Positions 8,976 through 18,381 of a DNA stretch of 64,000 nucleotides are shown here, piece by piece. The position numbers and the translations under genes are program-made. The stretch spans positions 62,001-126,000 of the forward strand of contig NZ_MUHF01000019.1 of NCBI RefSeq assembly GCF_002217435.1, written 5' to 3'. A model generated the notes under the pieces. That model made no database searches, was not told where the DNA came from, and saw only the letters and a list, made by a program, of their open reading frames with translations. Each line of letters starts with the position of its first letter. Position 1 is the stretch's first letter. The DNA comes from Flavobacterium reichenbachii (GTDB lineage: Bacteria; Bacteroidota; Bacteroidia; Flavobacteriales; Flavobacteriaceae).

Positions 8976-10493
8976 TTATTCAGTCGCTTTATTAATTTTA
9001 GTTACTAAATATTCTTTACCAACAATTTCTGAGCAGGTTACAACGGCACCAATTGTAACACCCAAAACTCCGTGCATGCTGATGCTTTGTCCGGTAAGTA
9101 ATAAATTATCTAATTTGGTTTTGGCCGGAATAAAAGTTTTCATCGGGTTGCTCGAATCTTTTATATACCCGTACATATTTCCTCCGTCGCCTCCAATATA
9201 ATCGCGATAAGAAAGCGGTGTCGAAGTATGAATCGATTTTATGCAGTCTCTTATTCCAGGAAATTTTACCTCAATTGCGTCCAGAAATTTGGCAGCTTTT
9301 CTTGATTTAAATTCCTCATAACTTTCGCCGCGGTCATTTTCTTCGACCGTAGTATTAAACGTATCTACCCAAGGGAGTACATCGTCATATTTCATGTAGG
9401 TAATACAGGTCATTCCTTCTGCCCATGAATCTTCTTTTTTAGAAGCATTCATAGAAGCCATAAAAGCTTTTGGCCAGGAATTTTCATCGTATTCGTGTGC
9501 TTCCCAAACTTCATTACTATTTTTAAAATGATAATGATTATGATTGATATACTTAAATGTCTGAGGCTTAAAAACGATATAAAGACTAAATGCAGAAATA
9601 ACACCTTCAAGACTTTGAATTCGTTTGTAAAAAGATTTTCTGAAATTCTCTTCACCAGCCATTTTCAGCGTAGTTTTCAGTTCTATATTCGAAATAAAAT
9701 GAGATCCTGAAACGGTTGTTCCATCTTTCATTTCTGCCGAAACCACTTTATTATCTTCAATATTTAAACTGGTAACTTCTTTATATTTATAGAATTCGCC
9801 GCCGTAATTTTTAAGTTGTTTTAAAAGCTGTTTTGTAATCTGGCTTCCGCCATTTATACAGCGCCATGAACTCTGAATATAGGAGTTTACAGAAAGCGCA
9901 TGAACATAAAAAGGCGATTTGTCAGCAATTCCTGCGTACAAAAAATTGGAACCTGCCAAGACTGCTTTTAGTTTCTCATTTTGAGTGAAGTTATCGATCA
10001 TTTCTTTAGCGTTTAGCGCTAAAACTTCACTATCGTATTTTCCTTCCCATTGTAAATTGTAAAGCGGAAAAGAATTGCAGATCGATTTTACTTTTTCGCA
10101 ATAATCCGCTAGATTTTGACGCTCTTCAGGGAAAAAAACAGCAAGCTGATCGATGAAATTTTCATAACCCTGCGCATGCGGATATTGTATTGCATCATCT
10201 TCAAAAGAAATCATATCAAAACCATTTTCATCCATTTTCTTTAGATTCAAATGTTCCATGATTCCTATATATTGAAAATACTTGTAGAGATTTTCGCCCT
10301 CGCTTAAACCTCCAATATAGTGAATGCCAGTATCAAAAATAGTTTTATCTCTAACAAAAGTCTGGAGATTACCCCCAAATTGATTGTTCTTTTCAAGTAC
10401 ACAAACACTGTAGCCTTCTTTCGCCAGAATAATAGACGAAACTAAGCCGCCTAAACCACTTCCAATTATCACAACATCGTATCTTTCTTTCAT
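8976..10493 (-). CDS. CrtI-like NAD(P)/FAD-dependent oxidoreductase
   Basis: 505 residues. A dinucleotide-binding GSGLGGL motif sits at residues 11-17, followed by the Glu that binds ribose (VLEKNNQFGGN). The C-terminal FAD motif LLLTGQSISMHGVLG is near 470. This is the phytoene desaturase/carotene isomerase architecture. In a polyene pigment cluster a role in desaturation, isomerisation or hydroxylation of the polyene or aryl part is plausible, but the reaction is not known to me. It overlaps the MMPL fusion gene by 4 bases. A second member lies at 31575-33224. Confidence 0.8.
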   Translation of the reverse strand: MKERYDVVIIGSGLGGLVSSIILAKEGYSVCVLEKNNQFGGNLQTFVRDKTIFDTGIHYIGGLSEGENLYKYFQYIGIMEHLNLKKMDENGFDMISFEDDAIQYPHAQGYENFIDQLAVFFPEERQNLADYCEKVKSICNSFPLYNLQWEGKYDSEVLALNAKEMIDNFTQNEKLKAVLAGSNFLYAGIADKSPFYVHALSVNSYIQSSWRCINGGSQITKQLLKQLKNYGGEFYKYKEVTSLNIEDNKVVSAEMKDGTTVSGSHFISNIELKTTLKMAGEENFRKSFYKRIQSLEGVISAFSLYIVFKPQTFKYINHNHYHFKNSNEVWEAHEYDENSWPKAFMASMNASKKEDSWAEGMTCITYMKYDDVLPWVDTFNTTVEENDRGESYEEFKSRKAAKFLDAIEVKFPGIRDCIKSIHTSTPLSYRDYIGGDGGNMYGYIKDSSNPMKTFIPAKTKLDNLLLTGQSISMHGVLGVTIGAVVTCSEIVGKEYLVTKINKATE

Positions 10494-13400
10494 GCTGTTT
10501 TTTTCTTAAATAATTGCAATGAGTTTTCTTCCAGAGTACACTCAAAACCGTGTTGTACTATTATATTTTTTAAATCAGAGCTGCCAATCAAAATTATCTG
10601 AGAGGTATTTTCGGCTATTTTATCCAAATCGTTTTTATATTTTTCATCAGAAATTAAAACAACATCATATTTGTTTTGCGAAGCTGTTTGAAGATTTTCC
10701 AAATAAGAAATTTTTCTTTTAACGATCATATAATTGGTTTTGGCAACGGCCTGTTTTTCTTCGTCTGAATTGTAAGAATCTATTTTTCGCTGTGGTTCCT
10801 GCAATGCCAATAATACATCCAATTGTCCGTAGTCATCTCCCAAATGCAGTATTCTGGCTTTCGCCGAAAGATACTTATTTAAATGATGATAAATATTCAA
10901 ATGTGTTTCTAAATTACTTTTAACACTATTTATAACTTCAATTTCTTTGTAATCATAACTATGAATAAGCATTTTTTTCCAATATTCGGGACCTTCTAAT
11001 TTCTCGCGGACTTTACTAAATTCATCTTTAAAGAAGTTTCCAATTTGTTTGGTTCTTTCTGCGTAATTTTTTCCAAAAGAGAGATTGTCAGGCGTAATTC
11101 TTTCTAAAATAGAAAGAGTAAGATAACTGTGATGAATCACAAAATCTCCTTTTGGAATTGCTTCAGAAGCGCCGTGAATTAAAACCGGAACAATGTCTAA
11201 ATTAAATTCTTCTGCAAGGAAAAAAGCACCTTTATGAAAACGTTTCACCTGATTGCTTTCTGAACGTGTTCCTTCTGGAAAAATCATCAGCGAATATCCT
11301 TCGTTTACTTTTTGGCGAAGATGTTCGACACCACCTTCGAGTCCTTCAGAAACTGGATAAAAACCTGCTTTTCTAACGGTTCCGCCAAAAATAGGAGAGT
11401 TGTACACCCAGTCGCTTACCAAAAATATAATTTTTGGACTCAGCATTCCCATTGCCAGAATATCGATAAACGAAGAGTGATTAGCAATTAGAATGGCTGG
11501 TTTCTCAAAATTTTCATTATGCGGATTAATTATTTTTTTATGAAGAAAAGGATTCGAATACAATACTGATTTCATGAATTTTGAAATCGTATATCGAAAT
11601 GCTTTCATTTTAGTTTTTTCTTTTATCGGAATAATCGGCATGATCGTTATGCTGAAAAGAGACATTAATATACCGCCGAGTCCGTAATAAGTAAATGAAA
11701 TGATTCCGTGAATCAGACTTCGTAATTCAAAAGGAGCATTTCCTTTTTTTGTTCGATTTGATAAAAACAATTTAAACAAAATCGGATAAAAAATAAACGT
11801 TATAATAAGTGCTGCAAAAACCCCGATCAAAGAAACAGATGAAATAGATCTCAGTGCAGGATGCTGCGCAAAAATCATGGCGCCAATTCCTAAAATGGTT
11901 GTAATTACGGCAAGAATTATAGAGGTTCTGTAAATAGCAATTTCGTTTTTTCCGTTGGTGAATTCTTTCTGAAGTGCACTGGTCATGAAAATACTAAAAT
12001 CGACACCATGTCCAAAAATTAGAGTGCAGACAATCATGCTGAAAATATTCATCTGAATGCCAAATATGCCCATAATTCCTGCAGTTACAATTCCTGTTAA
12101 AGCAATTGGAATACAGCTTACAATAACCAATTCGATTCTTCTAAAAAAGAAAAATAAAATAAGAACTACAGCGACAAAAGAATAATTTACCAGAGAATTA
12201 AAATCGGTTTTTAATGTGCTGAAAAATGTTTCGTTCATCTGCTGGCGATCAATAGCAATGAGATTATCTTTTGACGCGGTTGATTTTACAAAAGCATCAC
12301 GCTGTTCCGGAGCCACTTTTACTAATGTAGAAATAGTAAAAAAACCGTTTTTTTCGGTGACAAATTCGTGCAGCTGTAATGCTTGGACTTTTAGATAATC
12401 TGAAGCTGAAATGGGTTTGAAATTAAAATTCAAATGCTCAAAAAAAGCACTATATGTTGTAGGTTTAAATCCTAATGCTGCGCCTTCTGAAATTAATTGC
12501 GATTGTAAAAGCTGTTTTTTATTGTCGTCCCAAAATGATTTCCATTTTTGAATTTTCTTTTCCTGCTCTTGCTGCGAAAGCATAATTCCTCCAACAGAAC
12601 TAAAATTTAATATTTTATGCTCTTGTTTTTCTTTGGATAAATCTGAAAAAAGACGGCTGTTGTTTTTCAAAACTTCCTCCATACTTTTTCCGTAAGAAGC
12701 AAGGTAAATTGTTTTTGAAGTTAAACTAGTGCTTTCTTCAAGATCTTTTTCTGCTGCTTTTATCTCTTTTGGAACAAAATTCAGCTGAGATAAGTCGTTG
12801 TTGAATCCGACATTATTATAGGTGAAAAAGCAGACAATAGTGATCAATACACAAAATCCGATCAGGATTTTATTATTGTGAAATGAAAAGTGAGCCAATT
12901 TATCAATTGCATTTTTTTTATGAAGCTCTGGATTTTCTAATGGTTTGTATAAATGAGGTACAATTAGCAGCGAGAAAAAAGCCGAAGCCATAACAATCAC
13001 TGCGGCAAAAATACCTAAGTCATTCAACGCGTCAGATTTTACAAAAAGAAGACATAAAAAAGCAACAGCAGTGGTAGAACTGCTCATGATTACAGGCATT
13101 GTAATGTCTTTGTACAAAGTTTTTACATCACTGTTGTGTTTATAATGCGTAAGAATATGGATAGAATAATCGATCGTAATTCCTAATAAAATAGAACCAA
13201 TTCCTAGTGAAATTGCCGAAATCTGTTCTTTTACAAGATATAAAAAGGCTACAGCAAATAAAGCACCAAATACGGTTGGCAGAAAAATGATAAACGGAAT
13301 TAAGATTTTGCGATAGAATAAAATTAAAATCAGCATTAACGTAAACATCGCAATAGATGTTGTCAAAATAATATCGCTCTTAATTTGTTTGGCATTGGCA

Positions 13401-14176
13401 ACTGCAATTAAAGCAGAACCAAAATAACTAACAGAAGCTTTGTTCTTAAATTTTGCGTTTAAATTATCTTGAATAGATTGAAGTTTAGCAGCAAAAATGG
13501 TGTTTTTTTCAGTTTCGCTAGACGGTAGATTTGATGTAATAAAGAGCAATAATTTTTTTTTGTCTTTGGTCATTACAAAACCATTGCTAAGCGTAAAATC
13601 ATCACCAACATTGAGCTGCTGTAATTTTTTTAAAGCAATGAAAGAAATCCCGAAAGGATCCTGAAGTATAAAATCCTTTGTGATAAATCCGGAAGGAGAA
13701 ATAATAGATTTGTAATTTCCCTGAACAGTTGCCGCAATACTGTCTTTTTGTAATTTATTCTGAATGGCAGCGTAATCTTTATCATTTAAAAAAAGAGGAA
13801 GATTATTGTAAACAAAATCTATAGTTTCCTGAATGTTTTCTTCGTCTATTTTTCCCTGAATTCCAGTTATAAACGGTTTGCAGGATTTTGCTGTGCTGTC
13901 AGAAAATGCAGCAGCCATTTCTTGTAAATCTTCTTCAGTACCATTTTTTTGGAGTTTGAAGATAACCGTAGTTTTGTCAGCAAAATTAAGCTGTTTAAGA
14001 ACTTTAGCCGTTACATCAGACTTATCATTTGTCGGAATAAGCTTGGTAATGTCTTCTTCAAATTTTAACTGCGAAGCAAAAAAGCCAAAAACAAAAAGCA
14101 AGGCTAAGGCCAAAAAGACCGATAAAGATTTTCTTCGGTTTACAAATAAATGTATGGCGTAAAAATAGTGGTGCAT
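10490..14176 (-). CDS. Trifunctional fusion: MMPL/RND-type exporter, PlsC-like acyltransferase, methyltransferase-like domain
   Basis: 1228 residues in one frame. Residues 1-800 form an MMPL/RND exporter with an N-terminal helix, two periplasmic regions and two bundles of helices; GITIDYSIHIL and GHGVDFSIFM are the paired TM4/TM10-like motifs. Residues 870-1060 are a PlsC-type acyltransferase with the NHSSFID (HxxxxD) box near 895 and FPEGTRS near 967. Residues 1080-1228 resemble a Rossmann methyltransferase, but motif I reads HLGDDYG instead of the usual DxGxGxG, so activity is uncertain. The combination suggests lipid-like pigment export coupled to tailoring; flexirubins may carry a ring methyl, which the last domain might add (inference). 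Confidence 0.85.
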   Translation of the reverse strand: MHHYFYAIHLFVNRRKSLSVFLALALLFVFGFFASQLKFEEDITKLIPTNDKSDVTAKVLKQLNFADKTTVIFKLQKNGTEEDLQEMAAAFSDSTAKSCKPFITGIQGKIDEENIQETIDFVYNNLPLFLNDKDYAAIQNKLQKDSIAATVQGNYKSIISPSGFITKDFILQDPFGISFIALKKLQQLNVGDDFTLSNGFVMTKDKKKLLLFITSNLPSSETEKNTIFAAKLQSIQDNLNAKFKNKASVSYFGSALIAVANAKQIKSDIILTTSIAMFTLMLILILFYRKILIPFIIFLPTVFGALFAVAFLYLVKEQISAISLGIGSILLGITIDYSIHILTHYKHNSDVKTLYKDITMPVIMSSSTTAVAFLCLLFVKSDALNDLGIFAAVIVMASAFFSLLIVPHLYKPLENPELHKKNAIDKLAHFSFHNNKILIGFCVLITIVCFFTYNNVGFNNDLSQLNFVPKEIKAAEKDLEESTSLTSKTIYLASYGKSMEEVLKNNSRLFSDLSKEKQEHKILNFSSVGGIMLSQQEQEKKIQKWKSFWDDNKKQLLQSQLISEGAALGFKPTTYSAFFEHLNFNFKPISASDYLKVQALQLHEFVTEKNGFFTISTLVKVAPEQRDAFVKSTASKDNLIAIDRQQMNETFFSTLKTDFNSLVNYSFVAVVLILFFFFRRIELVIVSCIPIALTGIVTAGIMGIFGIQMNIFSMIVCTLIFGHGVDFSIFMTSALQKEFTNGKNEIAIYRTSIILAVITTILGIGAMIFAQHPALRSISSVSLIGVFAALIITFIFYPILFKLFLSNRTKKGNAPFELRSLIHGIISFTYYGLGGILMSLFSITIMPIIPIKEKTKMKAFRYTISKFMKSVLYSNPFLHKKIINPHNENFEKPAILIANHSSFIDILAMGMLSPKIIFLVSDWVYNSPIFGGTVRKAGFYPVSEGLEGGVEHLRQKVNEGYSLMIFPEGTRSESNQVKRFHKGAFFLAEEFNLDIVPVLIHGASEAIPKGDFVIHHSYLTLSILERITPDNLSFGKNYAERTKQIGNFFKDEFSKVREKLEGPEYWKKMLIHSYDYKEIEVINSVKSNLETHLNIYHHLNKYLSAKARILHLGDDYGQLDVLLALQEPQRKIDSYNSDEEKQAVAKTNYMIVKRKISYLENLQTASQNKYDVVLISDEKYKNDLDKIAENTSQIILIGSSDLKNIIVQHGFECTLEENSLQLFKKKTA

Positions 14177-14260
14177 GCTGCGTTTTTTTTAGCTGCAAAT
14201 TAAACTGATTTTCTATAGATTACCGCTTAGATTGTTTAAAATCTTTTTTAGTCTATAAAT

Positions 14261-15454
14261 TTAATTTGATGTTTCCTTTTGTTTCTTTACTCTCTTAAAA
14301 AGAGTTAAAAGCAAATAGGTCAAAAGACCAAATAGCAATGCAGAAACGGCTGCTAAAATAAGACTTCCTACGATATATTGTGTAGCATTTTTTTGAATAT
14401 TATCGAGGGTAATAGAATTGTCTAAAACCAAAGGAGCATCTGTCTGTACAAAGTAACTTCCCATTTTTAGCGATCCATAAATAATAAAGGGAATAAACGG
14501 AGGGAAACTCACATTAGAAGACATAAAGGCAATCACTTTATTGAGTCTGAAAAGTGTTGCAAAAAATAGAAGTAAAATAGTTTGAAATCCCCAAAATGGA
14601 GAAATTCCGATAAATATTCCCAAAGCAATTGCAGCCGATTTTTTAAAATCAGAATCACTGCTTTCTAAAACATCTTCGAGAAAGAATTTTTTAAAGCCTT
14701 TTTTTTTTGCTCTCCGAAGAAAGTCACGTGGTTTGATGTATAAAAGAGCATTTAGTACCAAAACGGTATTTAAAATACTGATTCTGGTAAAATCTTTGAA
14801 GGGACGGAAATGAGAAACACGTTCTGAAGGATCGTACAAAACCTGAATTGGAATGTTTTTAACCACGACACCTTTCCAGGCAGCGCGTACAATAACTTCA
14901 ATTTCAAATTCAAATTTATTAGTGTAAAATCTTTTTGGAAGAAATGATAAAGGATACGATCTGAAACCCGATTGTGTATCTTCAAGTCTGATTCCCGTTT
15001 CGAACCAAAACCAGAAGTTGGAAAATTTATTACCAAAACTGCTTTTTTTAGGTACATTTTCCTGAGTCATATTGCGGCTCCCGATCAATAAAGAGTTTGG
15101 CTCTTTTTGAATTTCGGTAAGAAAAGACGGAATGTCAGAAGCAAAATGCTGGCCGTCAGAATCGATCGTTACAGCATATTCAAAATTCATTTCGATTGCT
15201 TTTTTGAATCCATTTCTTAAAGCGATTCCTTTTCCGGAATTTTTGGCGTGATGAATTTGTGCAAGCTCTGAGTATTGTTTTAAGATTTCACTAGTTTGAT
15301 CAGTAGATCCATCATTAACAATAATGATGTTTTGGGTGTAATCTAAAATAGAATCTAGTACTTTTTTTAAGGTTTTGTGATTATTGTACGTGGGTACAAT
15401 AACACAAAACCTTATAGAATTTAGTAGCTCTTGGTCTAACAAAGTAGCTTTCAT
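14261..15454 (-). CDS. Family 2 glycosyltransferase fused to DUF2062 membrane domain
   Basis: 397 residues. The first 235 form a GT-A glycosyltransferase of family 2, with VIVPTYNNHKTL at the start, NDGSTDQT, the metal-binding DSDGQH, and ETGIRLEDTQSGFR near the acceptor site. The C-terminal 130 residues are a DUF2062 domain with three hydrophobic segments and the GIFIGISPFWGFQT motif. GT2-DUF2062 fusions are usual in Bacteroidota aryl polyene and flexirubin clusters; the acceptor is unknown, perhaps a lipid carrier. The gene lies 84 bases upstream of the MMPL fusion in the same direction. Confidence 0.82.
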   Translation of the reverse strand: MKATLLDQELLNSIRFCVIVPTYNNHKTLKKVLDSILDYTQNIIIVNDGSTDQTSEILKQYSELAQIHHAKNSGKGIALRNGFKKAIEMNFEYAVTIDSDGQHFASDIPSFLTEIQKEPNSLLIGSRNMTQENVPKKSSFGNKFSNFWFWFETGIRLEDTQSGFRSYPLSFLPKRFYTNKFEFEIEVIVRAAWKGVVVKNIPIQVLYDPSERVSHFRPFKDFTRISILNTVLVLNALLYIKPRDFLRRAKKKGFKKFFLEDVLESSDSDFKKSAAIALGIFIGISPFWGFQTILLLFFATLFRLNKVIAFMSSNVSFPPFIPFIIYGSLKMGSYFVQTDAPLVLDNSITLDNIQKNATQYIVGSLILAAVSALLFGLLTYLLLTLFKRVKKQKETSN

Positions 15455-15472
15455 TGAGGGGGATTTCTTGCC

Positions 15473-15958
15473 CTACTTCACAAATTGCTTCTCTTTGGTA
15501 GAGAAACTTTTAGATTGTAAAACAAAGTTTTTTAGATATTCTTTTAATGTAGCATTTTGCTCAGCATAGTGAGCGGCAATAAATTTTTTATCCTCTTTAA
15601 TGTTCTTTTTGTAACCCGTAATTCCAGGAACATTTTCCTGTATACTTAATCGGATCATTCTAATTTCGACATTATTAGGATCGCTTGCAACAGTCGATTC
15701 AAGGAGTTTGGCACCTTCTTTAAAGCGCTCAATTTTTTCTCCTAATTTTGACTCAAATTTTGAATCTAATAAAATAGAAGCAGCTTTGTAAGCTACTAGA
15801 ATTTTTTCGTCGCTGCTAGAAACGCCTGAAAGTTTTTCTAAAAAATCTTTAGCAGCAGTTTCTGATTTTGCAACATCAGTGTACATTTTTCTAATGCTGG
15901 CCAAATCTGGTGTGGCAGCAAAATTAATCCATAAAAGTAGTGACAATAATAATTTCAT
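15473..15958 (-). CDS. Small secreted alpha-helical protein of unknown function
   Basis: 161 residues with a cleavable signal peptide (hydrophobic residues 2-15, likely cut near AAT). The rest is predicted helical and charged, rich in Lys, Glu, Ala and Ser, and has no Cys or recognised motif; the spacing of hydrophobic residues would fit TPR-like helices (KFESKLGEKIERFKEGAKLLE). It is two bases from the upstream dehydratase gene, so it belongs to the pigment operon. Function not recognised. Confidence 0.65.
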   Translation of the reverse strand: MKLLLSLLLWINFAATPDLASIRKMYTDVAKSETAAKDFLEKLSGVSSSDEKILVAYKAASILLDSKFESKLGEKIERFKEGAKLLESTVASDPNNVEIRMIRLSIQENVPGITGYKKNIKEDKKFIAAHYAEQNATLKEYLKNFVLQSKSFSTKEKQFVK

Positions 15959-15960
15959 AA

Positions 15961-16332
15961 TTATATCTTTTTATAAGTGTTGCTTAATTTTAGCGCAACA
16001 GTATCGTTAAAATATGTGGTGTTTTTCACCTTTACGAAATCATCTTCAGTATTTGTAATGTCAAGCTCCAATCTCAATTCCGGAGTAACATCAGGATTAA
16101 TAAGTGCCATAAATTTTACATTTGCAAGTGTCTGTATCACCAAATTCTGCTGAGTGATCTTCTCAGTCAATTCTTTAATGATTTGTATCATGCAAACTCC
16201 CGGCATAATTGGGTTTCCTGGAAAGTGACCTTTAAACACCTCATGTTTCGCATTAACTAAAATACGAATATTATATTTAAAATCGCCAGTTTTTTCTTCC
16301 GAAAGTATTTTGTAAAAATCTTTTAAAACCAT
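15961..16332 (-). CDS. FabA/FabZ-like hotdog 3-hydroxyacyl-ACP dehydratase (ApeI-like)
   Basis: 123 residues with the central hotdog-helix motif GHFPGNPIMPGV near residues 35-46 and a second half ending in NTYKKI. Position and size fit the ApeI-type dehydratase of aryl polyene pathways, which removes water from 3-hydroxyacyl-ACP after each reduction. The acidic residue usually found after PGV (as in PGVLIIE) is Gln here (GVCMIQII), so it may need a partner subunit. Two other hotdog proteins lie at 28585 and 29060. Only 2 bases separate it from the next gene. Confidence 0.78.
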   Translation of the reverse strand: MVLKDFYKILSEEKTGDFKYNIRILVNAKHEVFKGHFPGNPIMPGVCMIQIIKELTEKITQQNLVIQTLANVKFMALINPDVTPELRLELDITNTEDDFVKVKNTTYFNDTVALKLSNTYKKI

Positions 16333-16340
16333 ATATTATA

Positions 16341-16427
16341 TTATTTTCCCAATGTATAAGCTGTACCAAATACAAGTACTAAATTGACATCAATATTCGC
16401 ACTTCTTGTATGTGAAACGATTAATTG
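16341..16427 (-). pseudogene. 3' remnant of a third outer-membrane beta-barrel gene
   Basis: A 28-codon open stretch with no start codon ends in VFGTAYTLGK and a stop. It matches the C-terminal strand pattern of the two intact barrels next to it (GVSYTFGKK and GISYTFKVK). In-frame stops lie just upstream. The stop sits 9 bases before the ATG of the dehydratase. I read it as the tail of a deleted or decayed paralogue left in the operon. Confidence 0.6.
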
Positions 16428-16445
16428 TTAATTAGTTCTCTTTTT

Positions 16446-17048
16446 TTATTTTTTCCCAAATGTATAAGAAACTCCGATCTGAAAAGCTAAACTCGGACTA
16501 TAATTATTTTCTTCGTAATAATACCCATCATTATAGCTTCCATAATTATCTAATACGTTTGCTTTAAAACGTGCCTCAATGATCAAACCTGAAGGTAATT
16601 TGTAGCCAACACCAGTAACAAAACCAAAATCCACATCAGAGTCAGAATAACGTAAATTGGAGTTTACAATAAAATCAACAGTTGGACCAAATTGAATTTG
16701 AACCCCAGATTTAAAAGAAAATTTATTGATCATAGAAACAGATAAGTAATCAATATTTACATCATAATACCCGACACGCTCAATATAACCGCCATTATCA
16801 TAATCAATGCTAAATTGTTCTAAATTATTTGCACCCTGTCTGCTGTAATTGATTTCCGGCTGAAGTGAGTAACGTTTTGTCAGTTTAATTTCGCCTAAAG
16901 CACCGACATAAAAATCGGGCTTAAAATCTCCATTAAATCCAAGGGTAGAAAGACTTAACCCCGCTCTTATTCCAGGTCTGAAAGTAACTTGTGCGCTGGA
17001 TGTAAAAAATCCAATTAAAAGAAATCCGATTGTAATTATTTTTTTCAT
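16446..17048 (-). CDS. Outer-membrane beta-barrel protein (PorT/OMP_b-brl type), copy 1
   Basis: 200 residues. Signal peptide cut after FFTSSAQ (residue 19-20), then alternating hydrophobic strands with the family blocks PGIRAGLSLS, PDFYVGALGEIKLTKRYSLQPEINYSRQG and a C-terminal aromatic strand GVSYTFGKK. This is the 8-strand porin-family barrel common in Bacteroidota. In this operon it may give the pigment or its carrier a place in the outer membrane, but that is inference. It is a clear paralogue of the gene 2 bases upstream. Confidence 0.82.
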   Translation of the reverse strand: MKKIITIGFLLIGFFTSSAQVTFRPGIRAGLSLSTLGFNGDFKPDFYVGALGEIKLTKRYSLQPEINYSRQGANNLEQFSIDYDNGGYIERVGYYDVNIDYLSVSMINKFSFKSGVQIQFGPTVDFIVNSNLRYSDSDVDFGFVTGVGYKLPSGLIIEARFKANVLDNYGSYNDGYYYEENNYSPSLAFQIGVSYTFGKK

Positions 17049-17050
17049 CC

Positions 17051-17668
17051 TTATTTTACTTTAAATGTATAACTAATTCCTATCTGAAAATTATTATTGG
17101 TATTATAATCTCCAAATAAATAATAATCATTTCTGTCGTTGTAATAGTAATCGCTGTCGAGTACGTCAAAAAGACCTTTTTTAAATCTCGCTTCAATTGT
17201 TATGCCCGAAGGAAAAGCATAAGCGATTCCGGCCACAACAGCAAGGTCATTTGCAGTTTTTCTCACGACCAAATTGTCGTTTAATAAAATATCTAACGAT
17301 GGGCCAACCTGCAGCTGTAATCCTGGTCCAAAAGTAAACTTATTCATTATACCCAGAGACAAATATTCCATCTTTAGATCTCTATATTCTACCCGGTCTG
17401 TTTGAGCAGCTTCATCAAAATAATTTCTGCCTACATTATTAGAACCTTGTCTGCTGTAGTTGATTTCTGGCTGCAGCGAATAGTACTTCGTTAGATTAAT
17501 TTGAGCAAAAGCACCTGCATAAAAATCTGCTTTGTAAGATGCGTGCATTTCAGAAATTGTAGAAAGTCCCAACCCCGCTCTTATACCAGGTTTAACGATA
17601 TCTTGCGCGTGAATTTTTATTAACGATAAAAATACAGTTGTAAAAATCAATATTTTTTTTGAACTCAT
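17051..17668 (-). CDS. Outer-membrane beta-barrel protein (PorT/OMP_b-brl type), copy 2
   Basis: 205 residues with a signal peptide ending at KIHAQ (residue 22) and the same layout as copy 1: KPGIRAGLGLSTI, ADFYAGAFAQINLTKYYSLQPEINYSRQGS, then FKKGLFDVLD and the final strand IGISYTFKVK. The two share the order of all strands but differ in loops, so the duplication is old. Tandem arrangement with 2-base spacing suggests joint translation. Role unknown; same inference as for copy 1. Confidence 0.82.
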   Translation of the reverse strand: MSSKKILIFTTVFLSLIKIHAQDIVKPGIRAGLGLSTISEMHASYKADFYAGAFAQINLTKYYSLQPEINYSRQGSNNVGRNYFDEAAQTDRVEYRDLKMEYLSLGIMNKFTFGPGLQLQVGPSLDILLNDNLVVRKTANDLAVVAGIAYAFPSGITIEARFKKGLFDVLDSDYYYNDRNDYYLFGDYNTNNNFQIGISYTFKVK

Positions 17669-17745
17669 TTATAATTAGATTTTAAAAGTGTAGCTGATAA
17701 AAATAATCTGAAAACCTGATTTAAAGGTTACTAAATGTTTTAATC

Positions 17746-18381
17746 TTATTCTGCTTTAAAATAATTCAATTCAATTTTTAGCTTAATATTTTGATGAATT
17801 ATCTGAATTCTTTCGGCAAAAATATTGTTTTCTGAGTTAAAAAGAACAGTTATTTTTTCTTTTGTTTGAGAAGCGCGAATGAGTTTTTCTAATTTCTGAT
17901 CTTTTTTAGAAATAAAAATATAATTATCTCTCTTTCCATCTTTTGATCTGTAAATATTAAATGAGTCATTTTCATACGCTGACTGAAACAAATAATCTTT
18001 TTTAAGTATAAGTCGAAAATCTTCTTTTAAGGTGTTAACTAAAATCTTTCGGTCTAATTCTGATACAATGGAATTGACTTTAAAAGTGGTTTCAGAAATC
18101 TCAAAATCCATTAATTTATTTCCGAATTCAGTAGTAAAAACAACTCTGTGTGTAGTGTCATTGATTTTTTTGGCTATAAAAATACCACTGATTTCGTTTC
18201 CGTAAACCGTGATATTTGCTTTATAAACATAATCGGTTTTGGAATCGGAGAAATAAGGAGCCTGATAAGATGTTTTGTCTAGTTTTTTTGGTGTATAATC
18301 TTTTGTGACAGAGCCGCAAGAAGATAAAATAAGAACCAAAAAACAGTTAATTAGAAAAAACTGAATCGTCGATTTTTGCAT
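17746..18381 (-). CDS. LolB-like outer-membrane lipoprotein of the pigment cluster (tentative)
   Basis: 211 residues with a lipoprotein signal (LILSSCGS, lipid on Cys22). The rest is a run of beta strands (ANITVYGNEISGIFIAK, THRVVFTTEFGNKLMDFEI), as in the half-barrel fold of LolA/LolB. It directly follows, and overlaps by 35 bases, a LolA-like gene. Aryl polyene clusters often hold such a LolA-like plus LolB-like (DUF3261) pair. I infer it receives a hydrophobic cargo at the outer membrane; sequence proof is thin, so the name is tentative. Confidence 0.6.
   Translation of the reverse strand: MQKSTIQFFLINCFLVLILSSCGSVTKDYTPKKLDKTSYQAPYFSDSKTDYVYKANITVYGNEISGIFIAKKINDTTHRVVFTTEFGNKLMDFEISETTFKVNSIVSELDRKILVNTLKEDFRLILKKDYLFQSAYENDSFNIYRSKDGKRDNYIFISKKDQKLEKLIRASQTKEKITVLFNSENNIFAERIQIIHQNIKLKIELNYFKAE

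Noticed and set aside
16446..17668. Two beta-barrels as one frameshifted gene
   Set aside because: Each has its own signal peptide, full set of strands and stop; they are paralogues.
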